DNA from: Nisaea denitrificans DSM 18348
GTDB lineage: Bacteria > Pseudomonadota > Alphaproteobacteria > Thalassobaculales > Thalassobaculaceae
Length of the DNA: 64,000 nt
Direction: 5' to 3'
Assembly: GCF_000426505.1 (NCBI RefSeq)
Contig: NZ_AUFM01000011.1
Coordinates: 744,001 to 808,000 of the forward strand
The translations under genes were made by a program, and so were the position numbers. A model generated the notes under the pieces. The model made no database searches and was not told where the DNA came from. It saw nothing but the letters and a program-made list of their open reading frames with translations. Each line of letters starts with the position of its first letter. Within the stretch, counting starts at the first letter, position 1. Shown here one piece after another: positions 50,119 to 59,559 of the stretch.

Positions 50119-50583
50119 CTATCACTCCAGGCCAGGTTGCGTCTGTCATTTGAATTTGCCGGGCGTCGCGGTTTTGCGGCGCTCCAGTTGGCGTCTGAAG
50201 GAACTCTAGGCTTCAAAACGTGAATCGCTCGTGAATCACCGGGGCGAATTTTGAGAAAAAAATCAAAAAATAAACCGTGTACTTTTTTTGGTCTCAATAT
50301 GTTCGCGTTTGTTCATGTATTGCATATCTTTATGTGTCGGGCGTGCGGTAAGTTTTTTGAAAACCTTAGCTCCAACGATCGTTAAGCCCTATTTCCAAGA
50401 GGCGATTGTGACGCCATATTGGGATTTGGCTTTTAGATCTGAAAGTCGATCTGGAATTGATATGCTATCTATGAACCAGGTCTCATGGCGTTCCGGCCGA
50501 TACTGATGTGCTTATGTTTATGAAATATTAAGCTCAATGGCTGATAAGGTGCGCGTGTACCCGATAAGAAAGAGCGCTTTTTC
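50119..50583. other. AT-rich divergent intergenic region without a gene
   Basis: 465 bases between two divergent unknown genes (starts at 50118 and 50584). It is clearly richer in A and T than its surroundings (runs such as AAAAAAATCAAAAAATAAA at 50254-50272). Short frames inside it lack ribosome sites. It holds a small inverted repeat AGATC-N8-GATCT near 50436-50453. I see no convincing promoter, RNA gene or terminator. Confidence 0.5.
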
Positions 50584-51633
50584 ATGAGTGTGAAATTGCA
50601 GGATAAGAAGTCGGACAAGGTCAAGATCGACGAGGATGCCCTCGATTCGCTGCATACCTTGCCGCTTTCAATCATCCCCTTGCAGACGCCTGGCCTGAAG
50701 AAAGCCTTCATGATCAAGAACGCGCGCCTTGAAAGCGCAATCGAGCTTTTTCGTGACGGCGGATCAGGGAGCGGCCAGGTCGAGCCAAAAGAATTGCACG
50801 GATACTTCCAGGACGTTGGCGGGGCATTGTCCCACGACCTCATCATTCTGGACCGGCTATCGTCTCTCGAGTCTTTTGACGTCTACTCGTTGCGTCTTGA
50901 GTTGCGCAACCTGGATATCGGATTCGAGGATTTCTCGGCTCTGCAACTCTCCGAGGCCAAGCGTGCCGAGCTGACCGAATATATGCGTGCCTTTACACGC
51001 CCGCTGATCCAGCGTGTTTATGGAAGCGATCAGTCAGAAGAGATCAGTGACGTCGGTCAGATCTTCAAGATGATGGCCTCTCCAAACCGGAACGAAGCGA
51101 TGGCAAAGCTCAAGCTTCTTGCCGAAGAGCTGAATACAGAATTGACGGAAGTGCCGAAGTTTCTTGAACGTTACGGGGATATTTTCCTGTCACTTTCATA
51201 TTTCCGGAACTGCCTCGACAAGATTATGCAACAACTCCCGCCTTTCATCTCCTGGATGGAAGAGCTGCATAGCAACTACCAGATCCAGAACGACCGAAAT
51301 CAGCTTAAAATCCTTAAGGATATTGAGTCTGACCTGAATGAGATTTCGACATCCCTGGTTGGTCGATTCGAGTATTTCAACCACCGCTCCCACGATTTCT
51401 GGGACAATATCAGCGCTGATTCGTTTCAGTCCTTCCAGGAATTGGTCACCGCACACCATGTGAGCATCGGTGCCGTGCTCTGTGGTCTCGCAGTGAAGAT
51501 GGACCTCTACGAAACGCGGTTTCCCAACCATGGCGGGGGGCCGGTGAAGCGGCTGGAGTTCATTAATTCAGAAATCAGACCCGGTCTGCAACGCATCAAG
51601 GATATCGAGCAGCGCGTCGGTGCGGTAAAATAA
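50584..51633 (+). CDS. Hypothetical helical protein, 349 residues
   Basis: Cytosolic, predicted mostly helical, with a charged N-terminus (MSVKLQDKKSDKVKID). No domain recognised. Segments such as ILKDIESDLNEISTSLVGRF and RLEFINSEIRPGLQRIKDIE suggest long helices or coiled coil. GHxxP, Walker or metal motifs are absent. It precedes the five-PAS hybrid kinase by about 100 bases in the same direction, so it could be a partner or scaffold in that signalling path. ATG 50584 has only a weak AAAGAG site. Confidence 0.7.
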   Translation: MSVKLQDKKSDKVKIDEDALDSLHTLPLSIIPLQTPGLKKAFMIKNARLESAIELFRDGGSGSGQVEPKELHGYFQDVGGALSHDLIILDRLSSLESFDVYSLRLELRNLDIGFEDFSALQLSEAKRAELTEYMRAFTRPLIQRVYGSDQSEEISDVGQIFKMMASPNRNEAMAKLKLLAEELNTELTEVPKFLERYGDIFLSLSYFRNCLDKIMQQLPPFISWMEELHSNYQIQNDRNQLKILKDIESDLNEISTSLVGRFEYFNHRSHDFWDNISADSFQSFQELVTAHHVSIGAVLCGLAVKMDLYETRFPNHGGGPVKRLEFINSEIRPGLQRIKDIEQRVGAVK

Positions 51634-51736
51634 AACAACGCATCCAGTCCTGCGGGTTTGGATTTCGCAATCGCAACCTTGCCGGTAAGGTAAGCGTTGG
51701 CATCGGTCATCTGCGGCCGTGGGACCTTCTTTGAAG

Positions 51737-54700
51737 ATGACCCTATCAAAGTCTGTTCAGCAAAAAACAGTTGAGACTGCTGCTGCGCCAGACGCCGAAA
51801 ATCGTGCCCGTTTGCTGCAGATCGCAGAACGGTTGGCAAAGCTTGGATACTGGCGACTCGATCTTGCGACCAATGCCGTCTTCTGGTCCGAGTTCGTTTA
51901 TCTGTTGCATGGTCTGGAGCCAGAAAGCGGGGGGCCGGATCTGAAAGCGGCCCTGGCGGCGTACCTTCCCGAAGACCGACCAAAAGTTAATGCCGCAATT
52001 GAACGTTGTATCGCAGCGGCGGAACCCTTCGAGTTCACTTTGCGGATCCGGCGCCCGGATGGTGCTGTGCGCAACGTGCGGTCTGCCGGCCTTCCGGAAC
52101 TTGATGAAGCCGGGGCTGTCGTTGCGATCAGCGGCATTTTTCAGGACGTTACGACCGAAGATGACATCGAAAAAACTCATAGAACCAATGAGTTGTTGCG
52201 CCAGACGATCGATGCTTTGGATGAGGCGGTCAGTATATATGATCCCGACGATCGATATGTTTACGCTAATCCGAAATATTTCGATCTGTTCCCGTATTTG
52301 AAAGAAATCGAGGACCTTGAGGGAAAATCCTTCGAGGACGTGTTGCGTATCAGCCTGCAAAACCGTGTCGTCGATAGTCCACTGGCCCGGGAAGATCCGG
52401 AAGCTTACATCGCGCAACGTCTGAAAGCGCGCAGAGATGTCCCGGGCGAGCTAGGGGACAGACTTCACAAGAGCGGACGCTGGTATGCGGCCCGTGAGTT
52501 CCGGACCGACGCTGACGCGCATATAACAATGCGCCGGGACGTCACGGAGCAGCGCATCGCCAGCCAGGAGCTTGAACGGGTCAAGGAGCGCTATGAACTC
52601 GCGGTGACGGCCGGGGGAATCGGTGTCTGGGAATATGACCGGTCTGCAGACTCGTTCTACTGGTCAGATTTCGCCTCCGGGATCCTGACTGATGGCAAGG
52701 CGGCGGAGCCTGGCAACATTGAGTCGCTGTTTGATGCCGTGATCCAAGAGGACCTGGAGCATTTCAGAGGACAATACTGGGCCTGTCTGACGCATCGAGC
52801 GGTTATGGATATCGAGATCCGGATGAGTTCTCTCGATGGTCAGATGAAATGGGTGCACTGGCGAGGCCGACCAATTGCAGACGATGACGGCGAGATTTTG
52901 CGCATTGTGGGCTCGATCGTAGATGTAACGCGGAGAAAACTCGATCAGGAGCGCATTATCCAGAGCGAAGCGCGGCTGAGCGAAATCGCAAGAACGATTC
53001 CCGGTGTTCTTTGTCAATGGTCGCTCGAAACCGAACAAAGCCCCCGCTATTCCTATCTCAGTCCGAAGGCTGCCGAGATTTTTGGGTTCGAGGATGTGAG
53101 CCCAAGTGGTGTTTCCGCATCGCTGCGGCCGGTCGATGCGGATGCGGCTGCGGTAAATGCTGCCTTGGCTGCTTCTTTCCGGACAGGAGATCAGCTTCGC
53201 TTCGAGGCGCGTTACGAGTTACCGCAGCGCGGTATTCGCTGGATTCGTAACATGTCGGAAGTGGTGAACGTTTGGGATGACCGGATTGATTTCACCGGTG
53301 TGATGGTTGACGTCACGGAAATCAAGGAAGCCGAGAGCCAGATCTTCGAAAGCGAACGGCGCTTGGTTGATGCCATCGAGTCGATCAATGAAGCCTTCGC
53401 ATATTTTGACAATGAAGACCGTCTGATGATCTGCAACCAGACGTACCGCAATCTGCGCCCGGCAATTGCCGGGCGTATCGAACCGGGATTGCCGTTTGAG
53501 GCCTTCGTCGAGCTTGTTGCCGATTTTGATTATATCCCGACCGGGTATGGAGGCCGAGAAGAATGGGTTCGCGACCGTCTCGAAATGCACCGCAATCCGA
53601 CCGAAGAGCCTGTGCAAGAGGTGTGGCCGGACGGTCGAGTGCATCTGGTCTCGGAACGCCGGACAAAAGAAGGCGGTATTGTTATCACCCTTACGGATAT
53701 TTCCGATCTCAAGCGCCGAGAATCCGCTCTTGAGGAAGCGCATGCGCGTTTGTCGAGCCAGCACGATGCGCTCGAAAAACTGGCTCAAGATCTTGATGCG
53801 GCCCGTCGCGCAGCGGAAGCTGCGAACGACGCAAAATCTCAGTTCCTAGCGATGATGAGCCATGAAATCCGGACCCCGATGACCGGATTGCTGGGAATGG
53901 TCCAGATGCTCCGGGACGAAGACCTCAGCGATCGGCAGCGGGACTATCTCGATGTGCTGGGACAATGTACGGACACGCTGCTTAGTCTTCTGAACGATAT
54001 TCTGGATTTGTCGAAGATCGAGGCGGGCCAACTCAGTCTCGAAAGCATTGAATTCGACCTGAGCCGTGCTGCAGAGGAGATTGTCGGCCTGTTCCGTGGG
54101 AGCGCCTCGGACAAGGGGATACGGCTTATCTACCGAATGCAGGAGACAGCCGTTCGGGCGGTGCGCGGAGATCCTTTGCGCTTCAAGCAAATTCTCGCAA
54201 ATCTCGTAAGCAACGCTATTAGATTTACCGCCGAAGGCGAGGTGGTTCTGACGCTGGACGGAGTCTTGGACGGAGGCACGGTCACGGTGTCCGGCAGTGT
54301 CTCGGATACCGGTATAGGCATTCCCGAAGAGGCAATGCCTCGTCTGTTCAACAGATTTGATCAGGCAGACACATCGACCACGCGGAAGTTTGGCGGAAGT
54401 GGTCTTGGACTCTCCATCTGTCAGAGATTGCTGGCCTCCATGGGAGGGAGCATTTCGGTGAGCTCTGCGTCGGGCAAAGGCAGTACATTTACGTTTTCGG
54501 TTGCGCTTGGCGCTGGCTCCGCAAGTGAGCAGCCGGCTCATTTGGCTGGCGGGCCAAACCTCAATGCCGAGCCGGTTGATCAAGTAGATCCGAGTGTAAC
54601 GCCGAGCCTGCGGATATTGATTGCCGAGGACAATGGTCTCAATGCCGACCTGATCGCGATGATGCTCGAAAAATGGGGGCATGAAACGGATATTGCTCCG

Positions 54701-54991
54701 GATGGCCGAGTGGCTGTGGACAAGGCTGCCGTCACCAAGTTCGATTTGATCCTGATGGATATGCAAATGCCGGAGTTGGACGGCCCTGACGCCACACGTG
54801 AAATCCGCGCAGGAAGCGGGCCAAATCGCGAGACGGCAATTGTCGGTTTGTCTGCCGATGCGATGCCAGAGCACCGGGCGAAGTATCTTGCGGCCGGGCT
54901 CAACGATTTCGAGACAAAACCCGTTGATTGGGATCGACTTCGGCAACTGATCGCGCGCCTCTATGAGCGCGGCTTCATGTCGTATTACTGA
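51737..54991 (+). CDS. Cytosolic hybrid sensor histidine kinase with about five PAS domains and a receiver
   Basis: 1084 residues from ATG 51737 (GTG 51719 possible). No membrane helix. In order: PAS (about 30-135), PAS (about 150-260, with ALDEAVSIYDPDDRYVYAN), PAS with PAC (about 285-415), PAS (about 425-540), PAS (about 545-665, with ESINEAFAYFDNEDRLMICN), HisKA with the phospho-acceptor in FLAMMSHEIRTPM (codon 53861), HATPase_c (LRFKQILANLVSNAIRFT, GGSGLGLSICQRLL), and a receiver with phospho-acceptor Asp in LILMDMQMPELDG (codon 54758). It senses intracellular cues. No output response regulator is adjacent. Confidence 0.92.
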   Translation: MTLSKSVQQKTVETAAAPDAENRARLLQIAERLAKLGYWRLDLATNAVFWSEFVYLLHGLEPESGGPDLKAALAAYLPEDRPKVNAAIERCIAAAEPFEFTLRIRRPDGAVRNVRSAGLPELDEAGAVVAISGIFQDVTTEDDIEKTHRTNELLRQTIDALDEAVSIYDPDDRYVYANPKYFDLFPYLKEIEDLEGKSFEDVLRISLQNRVVDSPLAREDPEAYIAQRLKARRDVPGELGDRLHKSGRWYAAREFRTDADAHITMRRDVTEQRIASQELERVKERYELAVTAGGIGVWEYDRSADSFYWSDFASGILTDGKAAEPGNIESLFDAVIQEDLEHFRGQYWACLTHRAVMDIEIRMSSLDGQMKWVHWRGRPIADDDGEILRIVGSIVDVTRRKLDQERIIQSEARLSEIARTIPGVLCQWSLETEQSPRYSYLSPKAAEIFGFEDVSPSGVSASLRPVDADAAAVNAALAASFRTGDQLRFEARYELPQRGIRWIRNMSEVVNVWDDRIDFTGVMVDVTEIKEAESQIFESERRLVDAIESINEAFAYFDNEDRLMICNQTYRNLRPAIAGRIEPGLPFEAFVELVADFDYIPTGYGGREEWVRDRLEMHRNPTEEPVQEVWPDGRVHLVSERRTKEGGIVITLTDISDLKRRESALEEAHARLSSQHDALEKLAQDLDAARRAAEAANDAKSQFLAMMSHEIRTPMTGLLGMVQMLRDEDLSDRQRDYLDVLGQCTDTLLSLLNDILDLSKIEAGQLSLESIEFDLSRAAEEIVGLFRGSASDKGIRLIYRMQETAVRAVRGDPLRFKQILANLVSNAIRFTAEGEVVLTLDGVLDGGTVTVSGSVSDTGIGIPEEAMPRLFNRFDQADTSTTRKFGGSGLGLSICQRLLASMGGSISVSSASGKGSTFTFSVALGAGSASEQPAHLAGGPNLNAEPVDQVDPSVTPSLRILIAEDNGLNADLIAMMLEKWGHETDIAPDGRVAVDKAAVTKFDLILMDMQMPELDGPDATREIRAGSGPNRETAIVGLSADAMPEHRAKYLAAGLNDFETKPVDWDRLRQLIARLYERGFMSYY

Positions 54992-55025
54992 CGATCAGGT
55001 TAAGCCGATATATCCGGGTTCTGGC

Positions 55026-55973
55026 TTACTCGTCCGGGACGCGTTGTTCGCGCCGCATTTCCTTCACGGAATAGACGGCTCCGGCCAAAATCACCAGTGA
55101 TCCGACGATGGTAAGAAGGCCCGGTGTTTCCTGGAAGAACAGGATCCCGATCAGACCCGCGAATAAAAGGCGGGTATATTCCATCGGCTGTACGGCAGAT
55201 GCCTCGCCGTGTTTATAGGCATGGATATTCGAATACTGGGCCATGGACATGAGTACGCCGATCAACACCATCGCGATGAGTTCAGACGCAGTCGGTGTTT
55301 CCCAATAGATATAGGCTGGAATCGCGAAGGCGACGGCCAACCCGAATGACTGGTACGTCATGATGGTCACCGGACTCTCTGTCTTGGTTAGGACCCGGGT
55401 GACAATCATGACAACCGCGAGGAAAACCGCAGAGGCGAGCGCGAGGAAAGCGTAGTAATCGATCCCGTCGAAGCTGGGTTGCAACACGATCAAGACGCCA
55501 ATGAATCCAAATATCGTGGGGCCCCAACGCTTGAGATCAACAACTTCCTTAAGCAGGACAACCGCAAGCAGCGTGATGAACAGCGTGCGCGCGAATGAAA
55601 TCGCGGTCACATCGGCCAGAGGCATATGAATGACCGCCGTGAAGCCGGCTGCCATGGCGCAAACTGAACAAAAGATGCGTGCTCCATGGAGTTGCAAGCG
55701 GTCGGTTTTGAACGCGTGCGGAAAGGAATGCAGCATCCGGGGGGACAAGATGACGATCACACAGATCTGACGAATGAACAGGATTTCCCAGACTGGAATC
55801 CGTTGTCCCACGTCCTTGATAGCTGCCATCATAATTGTAAAAATAAGCGAAGCGAGGACAAGCCAGATACAGCCCTTCAGATTTTCGGGCACGCGACTCC
55901 AGAATTGAGACGTCTTGCTCTGCACCTGTCGGCTTCCGAGCAGGTCTTTCCGAGTTTCCAAGCTTTCGGGCAT
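55026..55973 (-). CDS. DMT superfamily (EamA) transporter
   Basis: 315 residues with ten hydrophobic helices in two EamA repeats (GCIWLVLASLIFTIMMAAIKD at the first helix; LRLLFAGLIGILFFQETPG in the second repeat; key parts). Small metabolite or amino-acid exporters are typical. ATG 55973 lacks a clear ribosome site, and the hydrophilic first 30 residues suggest that a later start is possible. Converges on the hybrid kinase gene with 34 bases between. Confidence 0.88.
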   Translation of the reverse strand: MPESLETRKDLLGSRQVQSKTSQFWSRVPENLKGCIWLVLASLIFTIMMAAIKDVGQRIPVWEILFIRQICVIVILSPRMLHSFPHAFKTDRLQLHGARIFCSVCAMAAGFTAVIHMPLADVTAISFARTLFITLLAVVLLKEVVDLKRWGPTIFGFIGVLIVLQPSFDGIDYYAFLALASAVFLAVVMIVTRVLTKTESPVTIMTYQSFGLAVAFAIPAYIYWETPTASELIAMVLIGVLMSMAQYSNIHAYKHGEASAVQPMEYTRLLFAGLIGILFFQETPGLLTIVGSLVILAGAVYSVKEMRREQRVPDE

Positions 55974-56174
55974 GAAGTTCGCTTACATATTTCTTGACGA
56001 CGGTATTCGTGATGTATTTTGGGTTGTTGTCAATTGCTTTGTACCCGAATCAACACCGATAAGTTGTTGCCTCAGGCACTGTGGAATGGTCCTAAAAACG
56101 GAGGGCCAATCTGCCCGCATATATGCTAAAGATCATCGCCCTTCCTATCCTGCGATTGAAATTCCGCGATTATC

Positions 56175-57050
56175 ATGTCTGAGAAATTTGCTGCAAAGGC
56201 AAGCATCGAGCCTTTGACGGAAAATATCCTGAAGACTCTCCAAGAGGAGGCACAGGTGATCGAAACCCCATGCGGTGATGGTCGAATGGTCTGGCGCAAA
56301 TGGGGCGAGGGGCCTTGTGTCGTTCTGGTGCATGGCGGGTTCGGATCGTGGAATCACTGGTGTCGGAACATCATGGCGCTGGCGCGTGAATTTACCGTGA
56401 TTGCGCCGGACCTTCCTGGGCTTGGGGATAGCGATATTCCAGATGATCCGAGAACGGCGGAGCATATTGGCGAAATCCTGACTGACGGGCTCGACCGGGT
56501 CATCCCATCAGACGCCGGATTTCATTTAGGCTGTTTCTCTTACGGTGCTGTTCCCGGAAGCGTAGCTGCTGTTCACCATGGGCAACGGGTACGCAGCTTC
56601 ACCTTGGTGGGAGCAGCCGGATTCGGTCCGCGCGAGCGGCCGACCGAGGGTCTGATCCGGATCTTGCCGGAGATGGACGAAGCCACACGCCGGACGACCG
56701 CCCGAAACAATCTTGCCGTTCTTATGTTTGCCGATCCTGGGAACGTTGACGATCTGGCAATAGATATTCAGCTCGTAAATACCGCACGGGCGCGGTTCCG
56801 GTCACGACCGCTTTCGCTCTCCGACACGGTGCTGCGAAACCTGCCCCTTATCTCCGCGCGACGGAATGCTATCTGGGGGGGCGAGGACATCACGGCGAAG
56901 GGGATGCTGACCCAGCGGAATGCAGCCATAACAAACGCGGACCCCGGCGCTCAAATTGTCGTTATGGATGGCATCGGGCACTGGGTTCAGTACGAGGCCG
57001 CTGACGCGTTCAATAAATGCTACCTCGGGATGCTCAAACAGACACCTTGA
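56175..57050 (+). CDS. Alpha/beta hydrolase
   Basis: 291 residues. HGGFGSWNHW forms the oxyanion region (about 54-63) and the closing GIGHWVQYEAADAFN holds the catalytic His. The nucleophile elbow reads GCFSYGAVPG: tyrosine follows the serine (S-Y-G), so Cys-Phe-Ser-Tyr-Gly keeps GxSxG only loosely. Resembles meta-cleavage product hydrolases. First gene of a three-gene plus-strand operon with the dehydrogenase and aldo-keto reductase. Confidence 0.85.
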   Translation: MSEKFAAKASIEPLTENILKTLQEEAQVIETPCGDGRMVWRKWGEGPCVVLVHGGFGSWNHWCRNIMALAREFTVIAPDLPGLGDSDIPDDPRTAEHIGEILTDGLDRVIPSDAGFHLGCFSYGAVPGSVAAVHHGQRVRSFTLVGAAGFGPRERPTEGLIRILPEMDEATRRTTARNNLAVLMFADPGNVDDLAIDIQLVNTARARFRSRPLSLSDTVLRNLPLISARRNAIWGGEDITAKGMLTQRNAAITNADPGAQIVVMDGIGHWVQYEAADAFNKCYLGMLKQTP

Positions 57051-57105
57051 GGCTCGACGATCAGGCAATCCAATTGCCAGACGAAAATACTGGAGGAAAT
57101 AAGAC

Positions 57106-58170
57106 ATGAAGCTCGTTGTTCTGCCCGGAGACGGGATCGGTCCCGAAATTGTCGACGCCACACTGACAGTTCTGAGGGCCGCGGATGAGCGGTTTGGGCT
57201 TGGACTGGAACTGGAAGAGCATGCGATCGGCGAAGTTTCGCTTGCACGCGACGGCTCCACCTTGCCAGAGCCGGTGTTCGAGAGCGCGTCCGCAGCGGAC
57301 GGAGTCATCCTCGGGCCGGTCTCTACGGCGACCTATCCGTCACCCTCTGAAGGAGGCCTTAATCCGTCTGCCGAGTTCAGGCGCCGTCTGGACCTGTTCG
57401 CCAATATCCGCCCAAGCCGATCTGTTCGACATGATGCAGCGCTGGTGAAGGATATGGATCTGGTGATCGTGCGCGAGAACACAGAAGGTTTCTATGCGGT
57501 TCGCACGATGTTCGCGGGTGGCGGCGAATTCATGCCGGACAAGGACATGGCGCTCGCCGTGCGCAAGATCACCCGGCAGGGGGCGGAGCGGATCGGCCGT
57601 GCGGCTGCCGAGCTGGCCATGACCCGCCGGAAGAAACTGACGATCGTCACCAAGTCGAATGTCCTGAAACTCAGCGACGGGCTGTTCCTTGAGGCCGTGA
57701 CGGCGGGCGCGGGCGCATTTCCGGAGCTTGAGGTAGAGGAAGTGCTTGTCGATGCCATGGCATCTCATCTTGTTCGAAGCCCCGGAGCCTTCGACGTTAT
57801 CGTCACCTCGAACATGTTCGGCGATATTCTCTCGAATGAAGCGGCGGAACTTGCTGGCGGTCTTGGTTTTGCGGGCTCTCTCAATGCCGGGCTCCGGCAC
57901 GCGGTCGCCCAAGCGGCCCATGGATCGGCACCAGATATCGCCGGCAAAAACGTCGCGAATCCGAGCTCCGTTATGCTGTCTACGGGTATGTTGCTTGAAT
58001 GGCTTGCGGATCGCAGCGATAGCAACGCCTTGCGCGAAAGCGCAAGGGCAATTGAAGCTGCTGTCATGGCCTGCGTCGCGGACGCGGCCACGCGGACACA
58101 GGATATAGGCGGCGCACTCAGCACGGATGCATTCGGCGCGGCGGTCGCCCGGCGGGTCGCTGAAGTCTGA
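57106..58170 (+). CDS. Isocitrate/isopropylmalate dehydrogenase family protein (LeuB-like, not LeuB)
   Basis: 354 residues. LPGDGIGPEIVDATLTVL starts the protein, and SNMFGDILSNEAAELAGGLG (about 244-263) is the metal and NAD site. The substrate-specificity segment is VRENTEGFYAVR; LeuB enzymes have RELTGG there, so the substrate is not 3-isopropylmalate. RENTEG occurs in isocitrate, tartrate and D-malate-type beta-decarboxylating dehydrogenases. The ATG follows TGGAGGAAATAAGAC. Lies between a hydrolase and an aldo-keto reductase, suggesting a hydroxy-acid catabolic operon. Confidence 0.88.
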   Translation: MKLVVLPGDGIGPEIVDATLTVLRAADERFGLGLELEEHAIGEVSLARDGSTLPEPVFESASAADGVILGPVSTATYPSPSEGGLNPSAEFRRRLDLFANIRPSRSVRHDAALVKDMDLVIVRENTEGFYAVRTMFAGGGEFMPDKDMALAVRKITRQGAERIGRAAAELAMTRRKKLTIVTKSNVLKLSDGLFLEAVTAGAGAFPELEVEEVLVDAMASHLVRSPGAFDVIVTSNMFGDILSNEAAELAGGLGFAGSLNAGLRHAVAQAAHGSAPDIAGKNVANPSSVMLSTGMLLEWLADRSDSNALRESARAIEAAVMACVADAATRTQDIGGALSTDAFGAAVARRVAEV

Positions 58171-58198
58171 GTATTCAGTCGGAAAGAAGGAACGGACG

Positions 58199-59029
58199 AT
58201 GGGCACCCTGACACTTCCGGACGGCCGGTCCGTACCGGCTCTTGGCCTTGGCACATGGTACATGGGTGAAACCGCCGGTGCCCACGATGCAGAGGTCAGG
58301 GCGTTGCAGACCGGCATCGACCTCGGAATGACCCTGATCGATACGGCTGAAATGTATGCCAGTGGCGGAGCGGAAGAGGTCGTCGGCGATGCCGTCCAGG
58401 GGCGTCGCGATGAGGTTTTCATCGTCTCCAAGGTGCTGCCCTACAATGCGAGCCGGAAAGGGACGATCGCCGCCTGTGAAGCCAGTCTCCGGCGGCTTGG
58501 AACAGATCATATCGATCTCTATTTGCTGCACTGGCCGGGCTCTCACCCGCTTGCCGAGACAATCCAGGCGTTTGAAGCCTTGCAGGCGGCCGGGAAAATA
58601 GGCGGGTACGGCGTGAGCAATTTCGATGTGGCCGAGATGGCGGCATGGGAAAAAGTCGCCGGTCCCGGTGCCTGCCAGACCGATCAGGTGCTCTACAATC
58701 TCTCTCGACGCGGTATTGAATGGGATCTTGTCCCCTGGGCACGGGAGAGGGCGATCCCGCTTATGGCTTATTCGCCACTTGAGCAGGGACGTCTGCGGGA
58801 CAAGGGGCTGGACTCGGTCGCGGACAAGCACGGTGTGACGGCAATGCAGATTGCGCTGGCATGGGTCCTCCGTGACCCATCAATCATAGCCATTCCGAAA
58901 GCATCGAACCCGCTTCATGTGCAGGCGAACAATGCCGCTCTAGAGCTTGTTCTCGACGAGGACGATCTGGCTTTGCTCAATCGTTCATTTCCCGCGCCGC
59001 GCCAAAAACAAGCGCTGGAGATCCTGTAG
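58199..59029 (+). CDS. Aldo/keto reductase
   Basis: 276 residues from ATG 58199 behind GAAGGAACGGACG. The AKR catalytic tetrad is visible: Asp and Tyr in IDTAEMYASGGAEE, Lys in VSKVLPYNASRKG, His in YLLHWPGSHPL. GVSNFDV and IAIPKASNPLHV complete the fold and cofactor site. It reduces carbonyls with NADPH. It starts 28 bases after the dehydrogenase gene, so the three genes from 56175 form one transcript. Confidence 0.92.
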   Translation: MGTLTLPDGRSVPALGLGTWYMGETAGAHDAEVRALQTGIDLGMTLIDTAEMYASGGAEEVVGDAVQGRRDEVFIVSKVLPYNASRKGTIAACEASLRRLGTDHIDLYLLHWPGSHPLAETIQAFEALQAAGKIGGYGVSNFDVAEMAAWEKVAGPGACQTDQVLYNLSRRGIEWDLVPWARERAIPLMAYSPLEQGRLRDKGLDSVADKHGVTAMQIALAWVLRDPSIIAIPKASNPLHVQANNAALELVLDEDDLALLNRSFPAPRQKQALEIL

Positions 59030-59235
59030 AAGGTCTCGCGACATCAAACTTACGTCATTTAAGGCGCATACCCATTTAACTTGTCGTGCGAAAGGTGTTG
59101 TGGTTTTCAGGCGGTTAATGCGGTGCTAATTCAGCCAAATTGCATTTACTATAAAAAGGGCTTGGCAAAATTTAGACGAATCACCACTATATTAAGTATT
59201 GCGGCTTGAATACGCGACAACTTGGAGTACAGGCA

Positions 59236-59556
59236 ATGGGTGCCGTCGATAGCAAACATGTTGAGCGTAAAAGCCTTGAGATCCTCGCCGAAGCGATTGA
59301 TCGAACGGTTGGATCCGGCTTCGTCCATGCAGCGATTGCCAAAGCGGCCAAGACGCTCGAAGAGAAAGAATTCAATGCTGCGGACAAGGCATTCCGTATG
59401 CTGAACCCGCGCGAGACCCGCAAAGTCGAGAAATCTGCTCTTGAGAGCGCGTCGCTTTTTGTGGAGCACGGCGAGTATTCGGATCCGACCGACGATATGA
59501 AGCCGAATCCTGATTACAGCGATATCCGGGCGCGTTCCGTAAAGCTGGGTTCCTGA
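59236..59556 (+). CDS. Hypothetical protein, 106 residues
   Basis: ATG at 59236 follows TTGGAGTACAGGCA, a good GGAG site; an earlier TTG (59206) is less likely. A helical protein (VERKSLEILAEAIDRTVGSG; VHAAIAKAAKTLEEKEFNAADKAFRML; key parts) with a charged C-terminus ending RARSVKLGS. No known domain. The 206-base region upstream (59030-59235) is AT-rich and may hold its promoter (TTGGCA near 59162 and ACTATA 18 bases later). Converges on the MFS gene. Confidence 0.65.
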   Translation: MGAVDSKHVERKSLEILAEAIDRTVGSGFVHAAIAKAAKTLEEKEFNAADKAFRMLNPRETRKVEKSALESASLFVEHGEYSDPTDDMKPNPDYSDIRARSVKLGS

Positions 59557-59559
59557 CGT

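Noticed and set aside
53846-54946. 366-residue minus-strand open frame over the hybrid kinase
   Set aside because: Antisense to HisKA, ATPase and receiver domains with intact motifs; no independent support.
57106-58170. leuB (3-isopropylmalate dehydrogenase)
   Set aside because: The specificity segment is RENTEGFY instead of the LeuB RELTGG form, and no leuA, leuC or leuD is adjacent.
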